A stretch of DNA of 64,000 nucleotides from Variovorax paradoxus (lineage in GTDB: Bacteria > Pseudomonadota > Gammaproteobacteria > Burkholderiales > Burkholderiaceae_C), in assembly GCF_902712855.1 (NCBI RefSeq), contig NZ_LR743508.1, positions 124,001-188,000 of the forward strand, in the 5' to 3' direction. Position 1 is the first letter of the stretch. Each line of letters opens with the position of its first letter. Made by a program: the position numbers and the translations under genes. Below the pieces are notes generated by a model. That model had not been told where the DNA came from, made no database searches, and saw only the letters and a list, made by a program, of their open reading frames with translations. Positions 15,718 through 25,128 of this stretch are shown here, piece after piece.

Positions 15718-18700
15718 ATGAGCGCAGCGCCCCACCCACCCCACCCAGCCGTTGCCACGGCGCTTCCTGTGCTCGAACTCCCGCTGGACCGCCCGAGGCC
15801 CGCGGTGCCTGCGCCCGACCTGCGGCGCACCGAGCGCACGATCGAGCCGCGGCTGGCCACCGCGCTGCGCACGGCCGGCGCGCAGGCCGGCGGCGACCTG
15901 TTCGACGGGCTGCTCGGTGCCTTCGTCGCCACGCTGTACCGGCTGACGGCCCAGGGCTTCATCGTGGTCGGCGTTGCATCGGGCACCCGGGCGCTGTGCC
16001 TCGCGACGCACGCGCAACTGTCCTTCGACACGCTCGTGGCCGAGTGCCATGCGGCAATGCGCAGTGCGCCCCCCGGGCCGTCGTCGCCCGCGAGCGTGCG
16101 CTTCGATTTCGACGGCGACATCGGCGACAGCGACGAAGGCGACAGCTTCGAGCTCGCGCTGGACCTGCGGACCTTCCACGCCGGCCTCGTGGCCGAGGCG
16201 CGCTACGACGCCCAGCTGTTCGACGAGGCCAGCGTGCAGCGCTGGCTGGAGATCTTCGAGTGCGTGATCCGTTCGGTCGCGCAGGCGCCGGGGCTGCCCA
16301 TCGGCCGGCTCGAGGTCCTGTCGGCAGAGGCGGCTTCCGTGCTCGCCGCGCTGCAGCCGCCGCGCACCCCGTTGGCCGGCGAGCCTTTCGCGCACGCCGG
16401 TTTCGCCGCGCAGGCCGCGCACGACCCCACCCGCCCTGCCGTGCAGGACGGCTCCCGCCGCTGCAGCTACGGCGAACTCGACGCGCTCTCCAACCGGCTG
16501 GCACACGCGCTGCGCGAGCGCGGCATCGGCCGCGGCCAGCGCGTGGGGCTGTGCCTGGAACGCGGCATCGACATGATGGTCGCGCTGCTGGCCGTGCTCA
16601 AGTCGGGTGCCGCCTATGTGCCGCTGGACCCGAGCTTTCCGCAGGCCCGGCTCGACTACTACGCCGAGGACGCCGCGTTCAGCCTGCTGCTGACATCGTC
16701 GGGCGTCGCCTCGGCGCCGCGCGCATGGTGCGTCGACGCGGCCGCGCGCGTGTTCGAGCTCGACCGCGAGGCCGGATGGCGCACCGGCCCCGCGCATGCG
16801 CTGCCGCCCGGCGATCAGGACGCGCACCCGGAGGACATCGCCTACGTGATCTACACCTCGGGCTCCACCGGCAAGCCCAAGGGCGTGTGCGTGCCGCACC
16901 GTGCGGTCGCCAACCTGATGCAGTCGATGCAGCAGGCGCCCGGCATCGGGCCCGGCGACCGTCTCGCGGCCGTGACCACGCTGTCGTTCGACATGGCGGT
17001 GCCGGAGGTGCTGTTGCCGCTGGCGGCCGGCGCAGAGATCGTGCTGGTGCAGCGCGATGTCGCCATGGACGGTCGCCTGCTGCGCGCGATGCTGGACGAT
17101 GAGCGCATCACCGTCCTGCAGGCCACGCCCGGCATGTGGCAGCTGCTGCTCGAGGCCGGATGGCAGGGACGCATCGGCGCAGGGCCGGGCCTGCGCGGCT
17201 GGATCGGCGCCGAACCGGTGCGCGCGCGGCTGGCGCTCGAACTGCTCGAGCGCTGCACCGAACTCTGGAACCTCTACGGACCGACCGAGACCACGGTGTG
17301 GTCGACCGCATGGGCCATGCAGCGCGACGCGGTGGCGTCGCGCGGCGTGTCGATCGGCCGGCCCATCGACAACACCGGCGTGTGGATCCTCGACGGCGAA
17401 CTGCAGCCCTGCCCCGTCGGCGTGCCGGGAGAGATATGCATCGACGGCCAGGGCGTCACGCTCGGCTACCTCGAGCGCGACGAGCTCACGGCCGAGCGCT
17501 TCGTCGACGTCGACATCCTGGGCACGCGCACCCGCGTGTACCGCAGCGGCGACCGCGGCCGCTGGCGCAACGACGGCCTGCTGGAGCACATGGGCCGGCT
17601 CGACTTCCAGGTGAAGGTGCGCGGCTACCGGATCGAGCCCGGCGAGATCGAGGCGCGCTGCAACGAATACGCGGGCGTGTCGCGCAGCGTGGTGGTGGCG
17701 CGCGAGGACCATCCGGGCGACGTGCGGCTGGTGGCCTACCTGGCACTGGCACCCGGTGCCGCACCCGACCGCCGCGCGCTGGCGCAGCACCTGCGCGAGC
17801 GCCTGCCTTCGTACATGGTGCCGCAGCACATGGTCATGCTCGCCGCGCTGCCGACATTGCCCAACGGCAAGGTCGACCGTGCATCGCTGCCGCCACCGCA
17901 CGCCGTGCCGTTGCCTTCGGCTGCGATGCCGGCCGCGTCGAGGCCTCCACCGGCATGCCGCCCCGACCGCCGGAGCGCGCCGCTGACCCCGGCCCAGGAA
18001 CGCATCCGCAAGCTGGAGGCGGAGCACCCCGGCCGCGCCTTTCACAACATGCCCTGCGCGCAGCGGCTGGTCGGCGAGCTCGACACGGCGCGCTTCGAGG
18101 CGGCGCTGCGCGACAGCGTGCGCCGCCAGCCCGCATTGCGCACGCGCATCGAGGCCGATCCGCACACCGGCGTCGCGTTGCAGTCGATCGCCGCGCATGC
18201 CGAGCTGCCGCTGCCGCTGGTCGACCTGCGCCACCTGCCAGCCGATCAGCGCGAGGCCGAGCTGTTAGATCGCATGCAGGAACTGGCCGACCGGCCGATC
18301 GACATCCACCGTGCGCCGATGGCTCACGCGGCGCTGTTCCGTCTCGCGGAGCAGGACCACGCCTTCGTGTTCGTGGCGCACCACCTGGTGTGGGACGACA
18401 GTTCGTTCGACGTGCTGGCACGCGAGCTCTCCGCCACCTTCGGTGCGGGCCTGCACGCAGGTGCGCAGCCGCTGCCGCCCATCGGCGCCACGCACGGCGA
18501 CCATGCCGAATGGCTGGCCGAGTGGATGGAAGAACCGGCCTTCGAGGAACAACTCGGCTTCTGGCGCCACCGGGCCGCCGCCGCGCCGGTGCCGGCGGCC
18601 CGGACCGACCTGCCGCGCCGGGCGGGCCGCCACGGACGCGGCGGCGCGCAACGCATCGGCCTCGGCCTTGCCGCCACGCAGCGCCTGCGCGGCGTGGCGC

Positions 18701-19719
18701 GCGGCATGGACGCGACGCTCGGCGAGCTGGCTTTCGGCATCTACGCCCTCACGCTGGGCCACGCCACGGGTGCCGAGGCCATCTCCATCGCCCATCCGGT
18801 GGACGGCCGCCAGCAGCCCGGGGCCCGCGGCGTGATGGGCCTTTTCGACAACCTGCCGCCGGCATCGCTGAAGGTGGACATGCGCCAGTCGCTGCCGCAG
18901 TTCGTGCAGGGCGTGAAGGAAGAACTGCGGACGCTCGCCGCCTACCAGCACGCGCCCTTCGAGCGCTTCGTGGCGGCCAGCCCGTGGAAGTTCTCCTTCC
19001 GCGACGCGAGCGACGGCCCGCATCGCCTCGCGGGCCTGCCGGCACAGGCCATGCACCTGATGCAGCGCGGCGCCACGGAAGACATCGCGCTGCGCCTGGT
19101 CGACCGGCCACACGGGCTCGAAGGCGCACTGGTCTGCAACAGCGCGATCTACCTCCACGAGACCGGCACCCTGCTGCGCGAGCGCTACCTCGAGCTGCTG
19201 CAGCGCGCAGCCGACCGGCCCGAAGCCGCGCTTGCCTCTATCGCCAGCGCCGAGGGTTCCGCCAGCGCGGCCTACCTGCAGCAGCGGCTGGCGGGCACGG
19301 GTGCAAAGGCCGTCGACACCGCGAGCGTCGTGGGCGCAATGAGCATGCCGGCTTCCGGCACGCCCACCGCAAGAAGCACGCCGCACCTGGTCCAGCCCGG
19401 GCAGGCGCGGCTGGCGCAGGTCTGGGCCGATGTGATCCGCATCGATGTGCGTGACATTCGCGCCAGCGACAACTTCTTCGAGCTCGGCGGCGACTCGCTG
19501 CTCGCGCAGCGCGCAGTGCAGCAGACCGAGATGCTGCTGGGCTACCGCGTGGCGCCGCAGCGCTACCTGTTCGAGACGCTCGGGCAGATCGCGGCGTCGT
19601 CGCTGGCCGCACCGCTGTGCACCGCGGACCCGCCCTGTGCGCCGGCGCCGGACGTCGCGGGCACCGCGCCGTCACGCGGCCTGCTGGAACGCACGCTGGG
19701 CTGGCGGCGCAGGAGCTGA
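15718..19719 (+). CDS. Nonribosomal peptide synthetase, truncated C - A - C - T
   Basis: Single large synthetase of 1333 residues. Residues about 15-230 look like the second half of a condensation domain (LELPLDRPRPAV), lacking the HHxxxDG site. An adenylation domain follows (about 235-725): YVIYTSGSTGKPKG near 375, NLYGPTETT, GDRGRWRNDG near 610 and LPNGKVDR near 715. Then comes a full condensation domain with AHHLVWDDSSFD near 888, and a carrier domain with FFELGGDSLL, Ser1260 being the phosphopantetheine site. No thioesterase, reductase or MbtH partner is seen. A-C-T order is unlike the usual C-A-T; VibF of vibriobactin synthesis is a known case with A-C-T in its middle. The product is unknown. 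ATG 15592 is an alternative start. Confidence 0.9.
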   Translation: MSAAPHPPHPAVATALPVLELPLDRPRPAVPAPDLRRTERTIEPRLATALRTAGAQAGGDLFDGLLGAFVATLYRLTAQGFIVVGVASGTRALCLATHAQLSFDTLVAECHAAMRSAPPGPSSPASVRFDFDGDIGDSDEGDSFELALDLRTFHAGLVAEARYDAQLFDEASVQRWLEIFECVIRSVAQAPGLPIGRLEVLSAEAASVLAALQPPRTPLAGEPFAHAGFAAQAAHDPTRPAVQDGSRRCSYGELDALSNRLAHALRERGIGRGQRVGLCLERGIDMMVALLAVLKSGAAYVPLDPSFPQARLDYYAEDAAFSLLLTSSGVASAPRAWCVDAAARVFELDREAGWRTGPAHALPPGDQDAHPEDIAYVIYTSGSTGKPKGVCVPHRAVANLMQSMQQAPGIGPGDRLAAVTTLSFDMAVPEVLLPLAAGAEIVLVQRDVAMDGRLLRAMLDDERITVLQATPGMWQLLLEAGWQGRIGAGPGLRGWIGAEPVRARLALELLERCTELWNLYGPTETTVWSTAWAMQRDAVASRGVSIGRPIDNTGVWILDGELQPCPVGVPGEICIDGQGVTLGYLERDELTAERFVDVDILGTRTRVYRSGDRGRWRNDGLLEHMGRLDFQVKVRGYRIEPGEIEARCNEYAGVSRSVVVAREDHPGDVRLVAYLALAPGAAPDRRALAQHLRERLPSYMVPQHMVMLAALPTLPNGKVDRASLPPPHAVPLPSAAMPAASRPPPACRPDRRSAPLTPAQERIRKLEAEHPGRAFHNMPCAQRLVGELDTARFEAALRDSVRRQPALRTRIEADPHTGVALQSIAAHAELPLPLVDLRHLPADQREAELLDRMQELADRPIDIHRAPMAHAALFRLAEQDHAFVFVAHHLVWDDSSFDVLARELSATFGAGLHAGAQPLPPIGATHGDHAEWLAEWMEEPAFEEQLGFWRHRAAAAPVPAARTDLPRRAGRHGRGGAQRIGLGLAATQRLRGVARGMDATLGELAFGIYALTLGHATGAEAISIAHPVDGRQQPGARGVMGLFDNLPPASLKVDMRQSLPQFVQGVKEELRTLAAYQHAPFERFVAASPWKFSFRDASDGPHRLAGLPAQAMHLMQRGATEDIALRLVDRPHGLEGALVCNSAIYLHETGTLLRERYLELLQRAADRPEAALASIASAEGSASAAYLQQRLAGTGAKAVDTASVVGAMSMPASGTPTARSTPHLVQPGQARLAQVWADVIRIDVRDIRASDNFFELGGDSLLAQRAVQQTEMLLGYRVAPQRYLFETLGQIAASSLAAPLCTADPPCAPAPDVAGTAPSRGLLERTLGWRRRS

Positions 19720-19722
19720 CGC

Positions 19723-19739
19723 CACCGGGCATACCGGTG
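19723..19739. terminator. Short hairpin between convergent genes
   Basis: CACCGG at 19723-19728 and CCGGTG at 19734-19739 with a five-base loop, lying in the 35-bp gap between the converging synthetase and diguanylate cyclase genes. It could serve both directions, but the stem is short and no T tract is seen. Confidence 0.3.
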
Positions 19740-19754
19740 CGGGCCTGTTGTGTC

Positions 19755-21311
19755 CTACTCGGTTTCGGGCGCCTGCTGGCTGGCCGAGATCTGGTATTCG
19801 ACCCAGCCCCAGTAGTGGTCGAGCGTGGTGCCGTCGCGCACCGCCTTTTCCCAGTTCGCGAATGCGAAGGCCGGATGCTCTGCCGCCGGCGCGTACTTGT
19901 CGCGCAGGCCTGTCGCGTCCAGGCCGGCTTCGTCCGCGAAGACACCCGCCGCCAGGAGCGCCGCGCCCGGACCTTGCGCATCGGCTGCGCCCGTCCCTTG
20001 CCCGGCCGCGGCCTGGCCGGCGAGCACCACGCAGTCGCGCCCGCGTGCCTTGGCCCGCAGCAGCGCCATGTCGGCCTCCTTGAGCGAGGCGCTCGCTTCG
20101 CGCTCGGCCATGAGCGGCGCGATGCCGATCGACACGGTGAGCGACAGCGATTCGGACTCGGACATGAAGGGGTGCTCCGAGAACGACTGCCGCACGGCCT
20201 CGACGCAGGCATGCGCCTCGAGCAGCGGCATGGCTTCGAACACCAGCCCGAACTCCTCGCCACCGAGCCGCGCGATGGGCACTTCGCCGGGAACCAGCGC
20301 GCGCAGCCGCCGGGAGACCTCCACCAGCGCCACGTCGCCGACGTCATGGCCGAAGCGGTCGTTGATCGACTTGAAGAAGTCCAGGTCGATGATGGCCACC
20401 GACGCATGCGCCCCGCCGCGCACCGCGGCCTGGGCGGACTGGATCGCGGTGTTGAAGCGGCGGCGATTGGGCAAGCCGGTGAGGGCGTCGGTCTCCGACA
20501 GGTCGATCAGCCGCCGGTTCAGCAGCGACAGCTCCCGGTGCGCGGCCCGCAGCGCGTTCTCGCGCTGCACCAGCTCGGTCACGTCGGTCCACACGCAGGC
20601 GGTGCCGCCCTGGTCCCAGGCCTGCTCCTGCACGCGGTAGAAGCGGCCGTTGCGCGCGCGCATGGTCGCCGGTGCCGCCAGCGGACCGCATTCGGTGCTG
20701 TCGCACAGTTCCTCGAAGGTTTCGTCGTCGCCGAAGATGTCCCTGAACTTCGCCCAGTAGCCGCCCTGCTGCCGGCCGCGCCGCTCGATGGAGGGCACAC
20801 GCTGGATCAGGCTCAGGAAATGCTCGGAGAAGTAGCGCGAGTTGACGTAGCGCAGCACGCCGGCGGCGTCATGGACGATCAGGCCCACGTTGGCCACGGC
20901 CATCAGCCCCTGCAGGAGGCTGCCTTCGCTGCCGGGCGCCTTCTGCGCCGACACGTCCGACCAGATCTTGACGCGCCCGCCGTCGGGCTGCGGAAACATC
21001 CGAAGCTCCAGCCAGCGCCCGTCGGCGCGCTGGTACTGCACGGGACCTTCCTCGTGCACATGCCGGAACAGCGCGTTGCGCACCTCGTCGGCGCGCTCCA
21101 GCGCGGAGGCCTGGGGATGCTGCAGCGCCAGGAAGGGCTCCAGCGTGTCCAGGTAAGGCGTGCCTACCTGAAGGAAGGTTGCCAGCTCGGGAAAGAAGAC
21201 GAGGAAACGCTCGTTCCAGAAGGTGACCCGGTCCGCGGCGTCGTAGCCGCACACGGCCGAAGCACCGTGCGCCATCAATGCCTGCGCCAGAAATTCTGAG
21301 CCGGAAACCAT
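19755..21311 (-). CDS. PAS-containing GGDEF diguanylate cyclase
   Basis: Soluble protein of 518 residues. Two PAS-like sensor domains (GYDAADRVTFWNERFLVFF near residue 22 and IVHDAAGVLRYVNSRYF near 146) precede a GGDEF domain starting at DALTGLPNRRRF. The active site reads ARLGGEEFGLVFE, which is competent for making cyclic di-GMP. The inhibitory RxxD site five residues upstream is replaced by PGEV, so product inhibition through it is unlikely. About 100 residues without a known domain follow the GGDEF domain (DHYWGWVEYQISASQ near the end). No transmembrane segment. It converges with the synthetase gene. Confidence 0.9.
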   Translation of the reverse strand: MVSGSEFLAQALMAHGASAVCGYDAADRVTFWNERFLVFFPELATFLQVGTPYLDTLEPFLALQHPQASALERADEVRNALFRHVHEEGPVQYQRADGRWLELRMFPQPDGGRVKIWSDVSAQKAPGSEGSLLQGLMAVANVGLIVHDAAGVLRYVNSRYFSEHFLSLIQRVPSIERRGRQQGGYWAKFRDIFGDDETFEELCDSTECGPLAAPATMRARNGRFYRVQEQAWDQGGTACVWTDVTELVQRENALRAAHRELSLLNRRLIDLSETDALTGLPNRRRFNTAIQSAQAAVRGGAHASVAIIDLDFFKSINDRFGHDVGDVALVEVSRRLRALVPGEVPIARLGGEEFGLVFEAMPLLEAHACVEAVRQSFSEHPFMSESESLSLTVSIGIAPLMAEREASASLKEADMALLRAKARGRDCVVLAGQAAAGQGTGAADAQGPGAALLAAGVFADEAGLDATGLRDKYAPAAEHPAFAFANWEKAVRDGTTLDHYWGWVEYQISASQQAPETE

Positions 21312-21391
21312 CTGATCTGTCCACGCCTAGCTGTTTGGAGCCGCGCGCCACGCACGTCCCTTCCTGACCAGATTGTTTCACGAGTTGACAA

Positions 21392-22288
21392 TTACGCGGA
21401 ATCCGCGCGTCGGCCGCCTGCAGGCGCAACCGCAGCAGAGGCGGCTGGAGCGCAGGCCGCCTCGGCCAGCGCCCTGGCGAACAGCTCGTTGCGGTGGTGC
21501 AGGCCCAGGCGCTCGAACGCGCGATTGCGGTAGGTCTTCACCGTGCCCGCGGAAATGCCGAGGTCGGCCGCGATGCCGTCGTAGGTCCAGCCGCGCAGCA
21601 GCCGCTGGCACACCTCGCGCTCGCGGCGCGGCAGGTCGGCGAGTGCCGACGGTTCGGGGCTGAGCGCCACCACGTCGTCGGCCTGCGCCTCGCCCACATG
21701 CTGCGGCGCGGCGAGCCGCAGGTGCAACTGCACCGTCGCGAGCAGCGGTGGCGCGAGGCTGCAGAGCAGGTCGACCTCGTCGTCGCGGAAGGACGGCTGT
21801 TCCATGCCCCGGTAGAGATTCACCGCCAGCACCGCGCCCGATGCGTCGCCCTCGACCAGCGACACACGCTCGCGCAGGCCGTGGCGGATGTAGATCGCCT
21901 TGCGATGCTCCAGCGGGATCTCCCGCGCATGCCAGCGCGTGACGGCCGCGCCGCCGCCCCGGGTCACTTCGCGGGCCGGGAGAAAGGTGCGGTCGCGGCT
22001 GTAGAGGCCGCGCCGGTACACGCGCCAGGAGTCGCGCGTGCCGTCGGCGATGCCGAAGGCGCCGCCGCCGTAGCTCTCGGGCGGCGCATGCGGATACAGC
22101 TTGTAGATCGACATCCAGCACATGGGCAGCATGCGGTTCAGCTCGGCCAGGGCCTTGGCGCTGAAGTCGGGCTGGCCGGTGCAGCCGATCACGCCAGCCA
22201 GCGCGAGGCTCGCGCGCTCGGGCGCACCTTCGCCGATGCCAGCGCCGGCGGGCGGCCCGGGCTGCCGCTTGAGGGGAATCAGGTCCAT
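21392..22288 (-). CDS. LuxR-family transcriptional regulator
   Basis: 298 residues. The C-terminal LuxR helix-turn-helix is clear: LPRREREVCQRLLRGWTYDG, then ADLGISAGTVKTYRNRAFERLG. The N-terminal 200 residues (MCWMSIYKLY, VSLVEGDASGAVLAVNLYRG) resemble a GAF-like sensor rather than an acyl-homoserine-lactone pocket; no receiver Asp pattern is seen. It lies 59 bp after the tannase-like gene on the same strand and may be the last gene of that operon or its regulator. The ligand is unknown. Confidence 0.88.
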   Translation of the reverse strand: MDLIPLKRQPGPPAGAGIGEGAPERASLALAGVIGCTGQPDFSAKALAELNRMLPMCWMSIYKLYPHAPPESYGGGAFGIADGTRDSWRVYRRGLYSRDRTFLPAREVTRGGGAAVTRWHAREIPLEHRKAIYIRHGLRERVSLVEGDASGAVLAVNLYRGMEQPSFRDDEVDLLCSLAPPLLATVQLHLRLAAPQHVGEAQADDVVALSPEPSALADLPRREREVCQRLLRGWTYDGIAADLGISAGTVKTYRNRAFERLGLHHRNELFARALAEAACAPAASAAVAPAGGRRADSA

Positions 22289-22347
22289 GCGCTCAAGCTA
22301 CCGGCGCGGTCGCGATCTTCCATCGGGATTGACCCTGTCCGGGCGCC

Positions 22348-24054
22348 TCAATTGCAACCGAAGCTGGCTGCATCCTCGATGCTGCCGCTGCCCCGGTAGC
22401 GCGACTGCTTCGGCCAGGGGCACAGCGGCCGGGTGCGGCCAGGCGTGGTCACGTCGCGGTTCTCGGGCCGGGCGCGCGCCACGATGCGTTCGGGCGGCTG
22501 CCCCTTCTCGACCCAGTTCACCAGCGCGCTCAGGCCATCGTACTGGTCGGTCGCGGGGCCGCCCGAGCAGTGCGCCATGCCGGGCACGGTGAACAGCCGC
22601 GCCATGCCGTCCGTGCGCTCGCCGTAGCGTTCGCGCAGCCGGTCGAGGTAGCGCACCGTGTCCTTCACCGAGAACACCGGGTCGCTCACGCCGTGGAAGA
22701 ACAGCATCTTGCCGCCATGGCGCGCGAAGGCGTCGACATCCGGCGAGTCGGGCACCTCCCATTGCATGGCCGACAGCGGAAAGGTCGCGTCGACCGCCGA
22801 CACCTTGGCGCTGTCGCGCGCCACGTCGTAACCGAGCGCATGGCCGTAGAAGTCGGCGGTGACGGTGGGCGGCGTGCTGAAGACCATCGCCAGCGCGCCG
22901 GTCATCAGCGTGATGTTGCGCGCGTTGGGCACGGCGCCGCGCGCGTCGCCGAACTTCCAGCGCGTCCATTCGGTGGAATGCAGTCCGGCGTCGAAGGTCC
23001 AGTCGCTGTAGATGGCGCGGCCGTTCGCGTCCCTGGGCCCGGCGAAGGACTTCGAGAGCGCATCGACCTGCGTGCCGGTGAGGCATTGCGCCGTCTTCGC
23101 GCCGGTGCAGCGCAGCGCCTCGGGCGTGAACCTGCAGGCGGGCCAGTTGTCGACGATGCCGTCCTTCAGACCGTCGAGCGCGTCGCACCGGTTCAGCACC
23201 TCGGTGGTCAGCAGCTTCATGTCGGCCGGCGAGAAGGCGGCCGACAGCACCGGCCGGCCATCGGCCGCCAGCGCGTTCTCCGCCGCGGCCCTGGCGTAGA
23301 GCTGGGTGTCGTACACCGCCTGCACCGAAGCCAGCGGCACGCGGTAGGCCGGCGCGGAGGCGATCACGCCGTCGAACATGTCGGGATAGCGCTGCGCCAT
23401 CATCATGGCCTGCCGCCCGCCGTTGGAGCAGCCGACGAAGTACGAGCGCCCGGGCGGCTTCGCATAGTGCGCGGCGATCAGCGCCTTGGCCACGCGGCCG
23501 GTCTGCGCCATCGAGTTGTAGCCGTTGTCCAGCCGCGCCTGCGGGTCGAGGCCGAAGCGGTAGGGGCCGTCGGGGCCGGGCTCGTCGAGGTGGCCGGTGT
23601 CGGTGAACACCACGGCGTAGCCCTGCATCAGGGCGTTGCCGGTGTTCCCGCCGCCAGTGAGCTGCCCGACCGCGTCGCGCAGCGTGCCGTCGGTGCCGCC
23701 GCCGCCCTGGAAGAAGAAGCGGCCGTTCCAGTCCGCGGGCATGCGCAGGTCGAAGCCGATGGCGTAAGGCTTGCCGTCGATGCCGGTGCGCTCGGCGATT
23801 TTTCCCTGCACATGGCAATGCGCCGGCACCGGCGCCTTCGAGCCGGGCGCGCCGGGCTGCACGCCGGTCAGCTGGATCTCGCCCGCGGGCACGGTCTCGC
23901 TCAGCACCAGCCGCGTGCCGGCCGGCACCACCGAAGCCAGCCCCGCGCAGGCCACCGGCGCACCCGCCACCGGCGTGCCGCGATCGACGCTGCCGCAGCC
24001 GGCGGCGAGCAGGGCCGCCGCGGCGAACGCAGCCTGGCGCCACGACGGATGCAT
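22348..24054 (-). CDS. Tannase/feruloyl esterase family lipoprotein
   Basis: Secreted esterase of about 568 residues. The N terminus is a lipoprotein signal with lipobox LAAGC at Cys20, so it should be anchored in a membrane facing the periplasm or outside. The family's nucleophile motif GCSNGGRQA is near residue 207, the acid in GVSDPVFS and the His in GMAHCSGG; cysteines beside the Ser and His are the family's CS-D-HC feature. It would cut aromatic carboxylic esters such as feruloyl or galloyl esters. The ATG at 24054 has a GAGGTG ribosome site; GTG 24066 is in frame four codons upstream. Last enzyme of a four-gene minus-strand operon. Confidence 0.9.
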   Translation of the reverse strand: MHPSWRQAAFAAAALLAAGCGSVDRGTPVAGAPVACAGLASVVPAGTRLVLSETVPAGEIQLTGVQPGAPGSKAPVPAHCHVQGKIAERTGIDGKPYAIGFDLRMPADWNGRFFFQGGGGTDGTLRDAVGQLTGGGNTGNALMQGYAVVFTDTGHLDEPGPDGPYRFGLDPQARLDNGYNSMAQTGRVAKALIAAHYAKPPGRSYFVGCSNGGRQAMMMAQRYPDMFDGVIASAPAYRVPLASVQAVYDTQLYARAAAENALAADGRPVLSAAFSPADMKLLTTEVLNRCDALDGLKDGIVDNWPACRFTPEALRCTGAKTAQCLTGTQVDALSKSFAGPRDANGRAIYSDWTFDAGLHSTEWTRWKFGDARGAVPNARNITLMTGALAMVFSTPPTVTADFYGHALGYDVARDSAKVSAVDATFPLSAMQWEVPDSPDVDAFARHGGKMLFFHGVSDPVFSVKDTVRYLDRLRERYGERTDGMARLFTVPGMAHCSGGPATDQYDGLSALVNWVEKGQPPERIVARARPENRDVTTPGRTRPLCPWPKQSRYRGSGSIEDAASFGCN

Positions 24055-24067
24055 GCGGGCCGTCACC

Positions 24068-25072
24068 TCAGTCTCCCTTGAAGCCCGTGGCCGCCACCAC
24101 CTTCTGCCAGCGCACCGCCTCGGCCGCGATCATCTGCCGCGCATCGGCCGCGCTGGTGCCCGCGATGCTGAAGCCGGCCTCCTCGAGCCGGCGGCGCACC
24201 TCGGGCGCCTGCACCGCGGCCACCGCCTGCGCGTTGAGCTTGTCGAGCACCGCCTGCGGCGTGCCTGCCGGCGCGAACAGCACGAACCAGGCGGAGAAAT
24301 CGGCCTTGGGGAAGCCCGATTCGGTGAATGTGGGCACGGCCGGCAGCAGCGGCAAGCGCTGCGGCGCGGTGGTGGCCAGCGCGCGCATCTTCTCGCCCTT
24401 GACCTGCGCCATGGCCAGCGCGGTCGACACGAAGGCCGCCTGCACGTCGCCCGCGATGATGGCCGTGACCGCGTCGCCGGTGGCGCGGAAGTGCACCGGC
24501 TCCACCTTGAAGCCGCCCTGCTCCGCGAACATCTCGGCGCCGAAATGCCCCGGCGTGCCCGCGCCGAAGGTGCCGAAGTTGACCTTGTCCTTCTCGGCCC
24601 TTGCCATCTTCACGAAGTCGGCGACCGTCCTGGCGGGCGAGTTGTTGGGCACCACCAGGATGAAGTCGGTGCGCACCACCTCCGACACCGGCACCAGCTC
24701 GCGCACCGGGTCGTACGCCAGTCTGGAGAACGCGGCGGGCGCGATGCTGATGGCGCTTACGTCGGCGATGAGCAGCGTGTAGCCGTCGGCCGGGCTCTTG
24801 GCGACGAACTGCGCGGCAATCTGCCCGCCCGCCCCCGCGCGGTTCTCGATGACCACCGGCTGGCCGATGGTTTCGCCCAGCCGCTGCCCGAGCACGCGCG
24901 TGAGCACGTCGGGGCCGGCGCCCGGCGCGAAGCCCACGGCGAGCCGCACGGGCCGCGACGGGTACGCCTGCGCGAACGCAAGCGGCGGGAAGGCCGCTGC
25001 CCCCAGTGTGGCCAGGGACGCCGCGGCGCCAGCGGTGAGGCACCCTCTGCGGGTCATCTGCTTGTGGTTCAT
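24068..25072 (-). CDS. Bug/TTT-family periplasmic binding protein
   Basis: 334 residues with an N-terminal export signal (TRRGCLTAGAAASLATLGAA, cut after FAQA); the double Arg is compatible with Tat export. Family hallmarks are YPSRPVRLAVGFAPGAGPD, GQRLGETIGQPVVIENRAGA and PADGYTLL. Such proteins bind carboxylates in the periplasm and are very numerous in Burkholderiales, often without partner membrane genes, as here. It sits between an enoyl-CoA hydratase and a tannase-like esterase, so an aromatic acid ligand is inferred. Confidence 0.92.
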   Translation of the reverse strand: MNHKQMTRRGCLTAGAAASLATLGAAAFPPLAFAQAYPSRPVRLAVGFAPGAGPDVLTRVLGQRLGETIGQPVVIENRAGAGGQIAAQFVAKSPADGYTLLIADVSAISIAPAAFSRLAYDPVRELVPVSEVVRTDFILVVPNNSPARTVADFVKMARAEKDKVNFGTFGAGTPGHFGAEMFAEQGGFKVEPVHFRATGDAVTAIIAGDVQAAFVSTALAMAQVKGEKMRALATTAPQRLPLLPAVPTFTESGFPKADFSAWFVLFAPAGTPQAVLDKLNAQAVAAVQAPEVRRRLEEAGFSIAGTSAADARQMIAAEAVRWQKVVAATGFKGD

Positions 25073-25128
25073 GGGTTTGTCTCCGTTGGTCTTGAATCGA
25101 ATCCGCCGGCGCGCCCGCCGCCGCTTGC

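Noticed and set aside
15403..18234. A 943-codon minus-strand frame opposite the peptide synthetase
   Set aside because: No domain signatures; the plus strand shows all adenylation and condensation core motifs.
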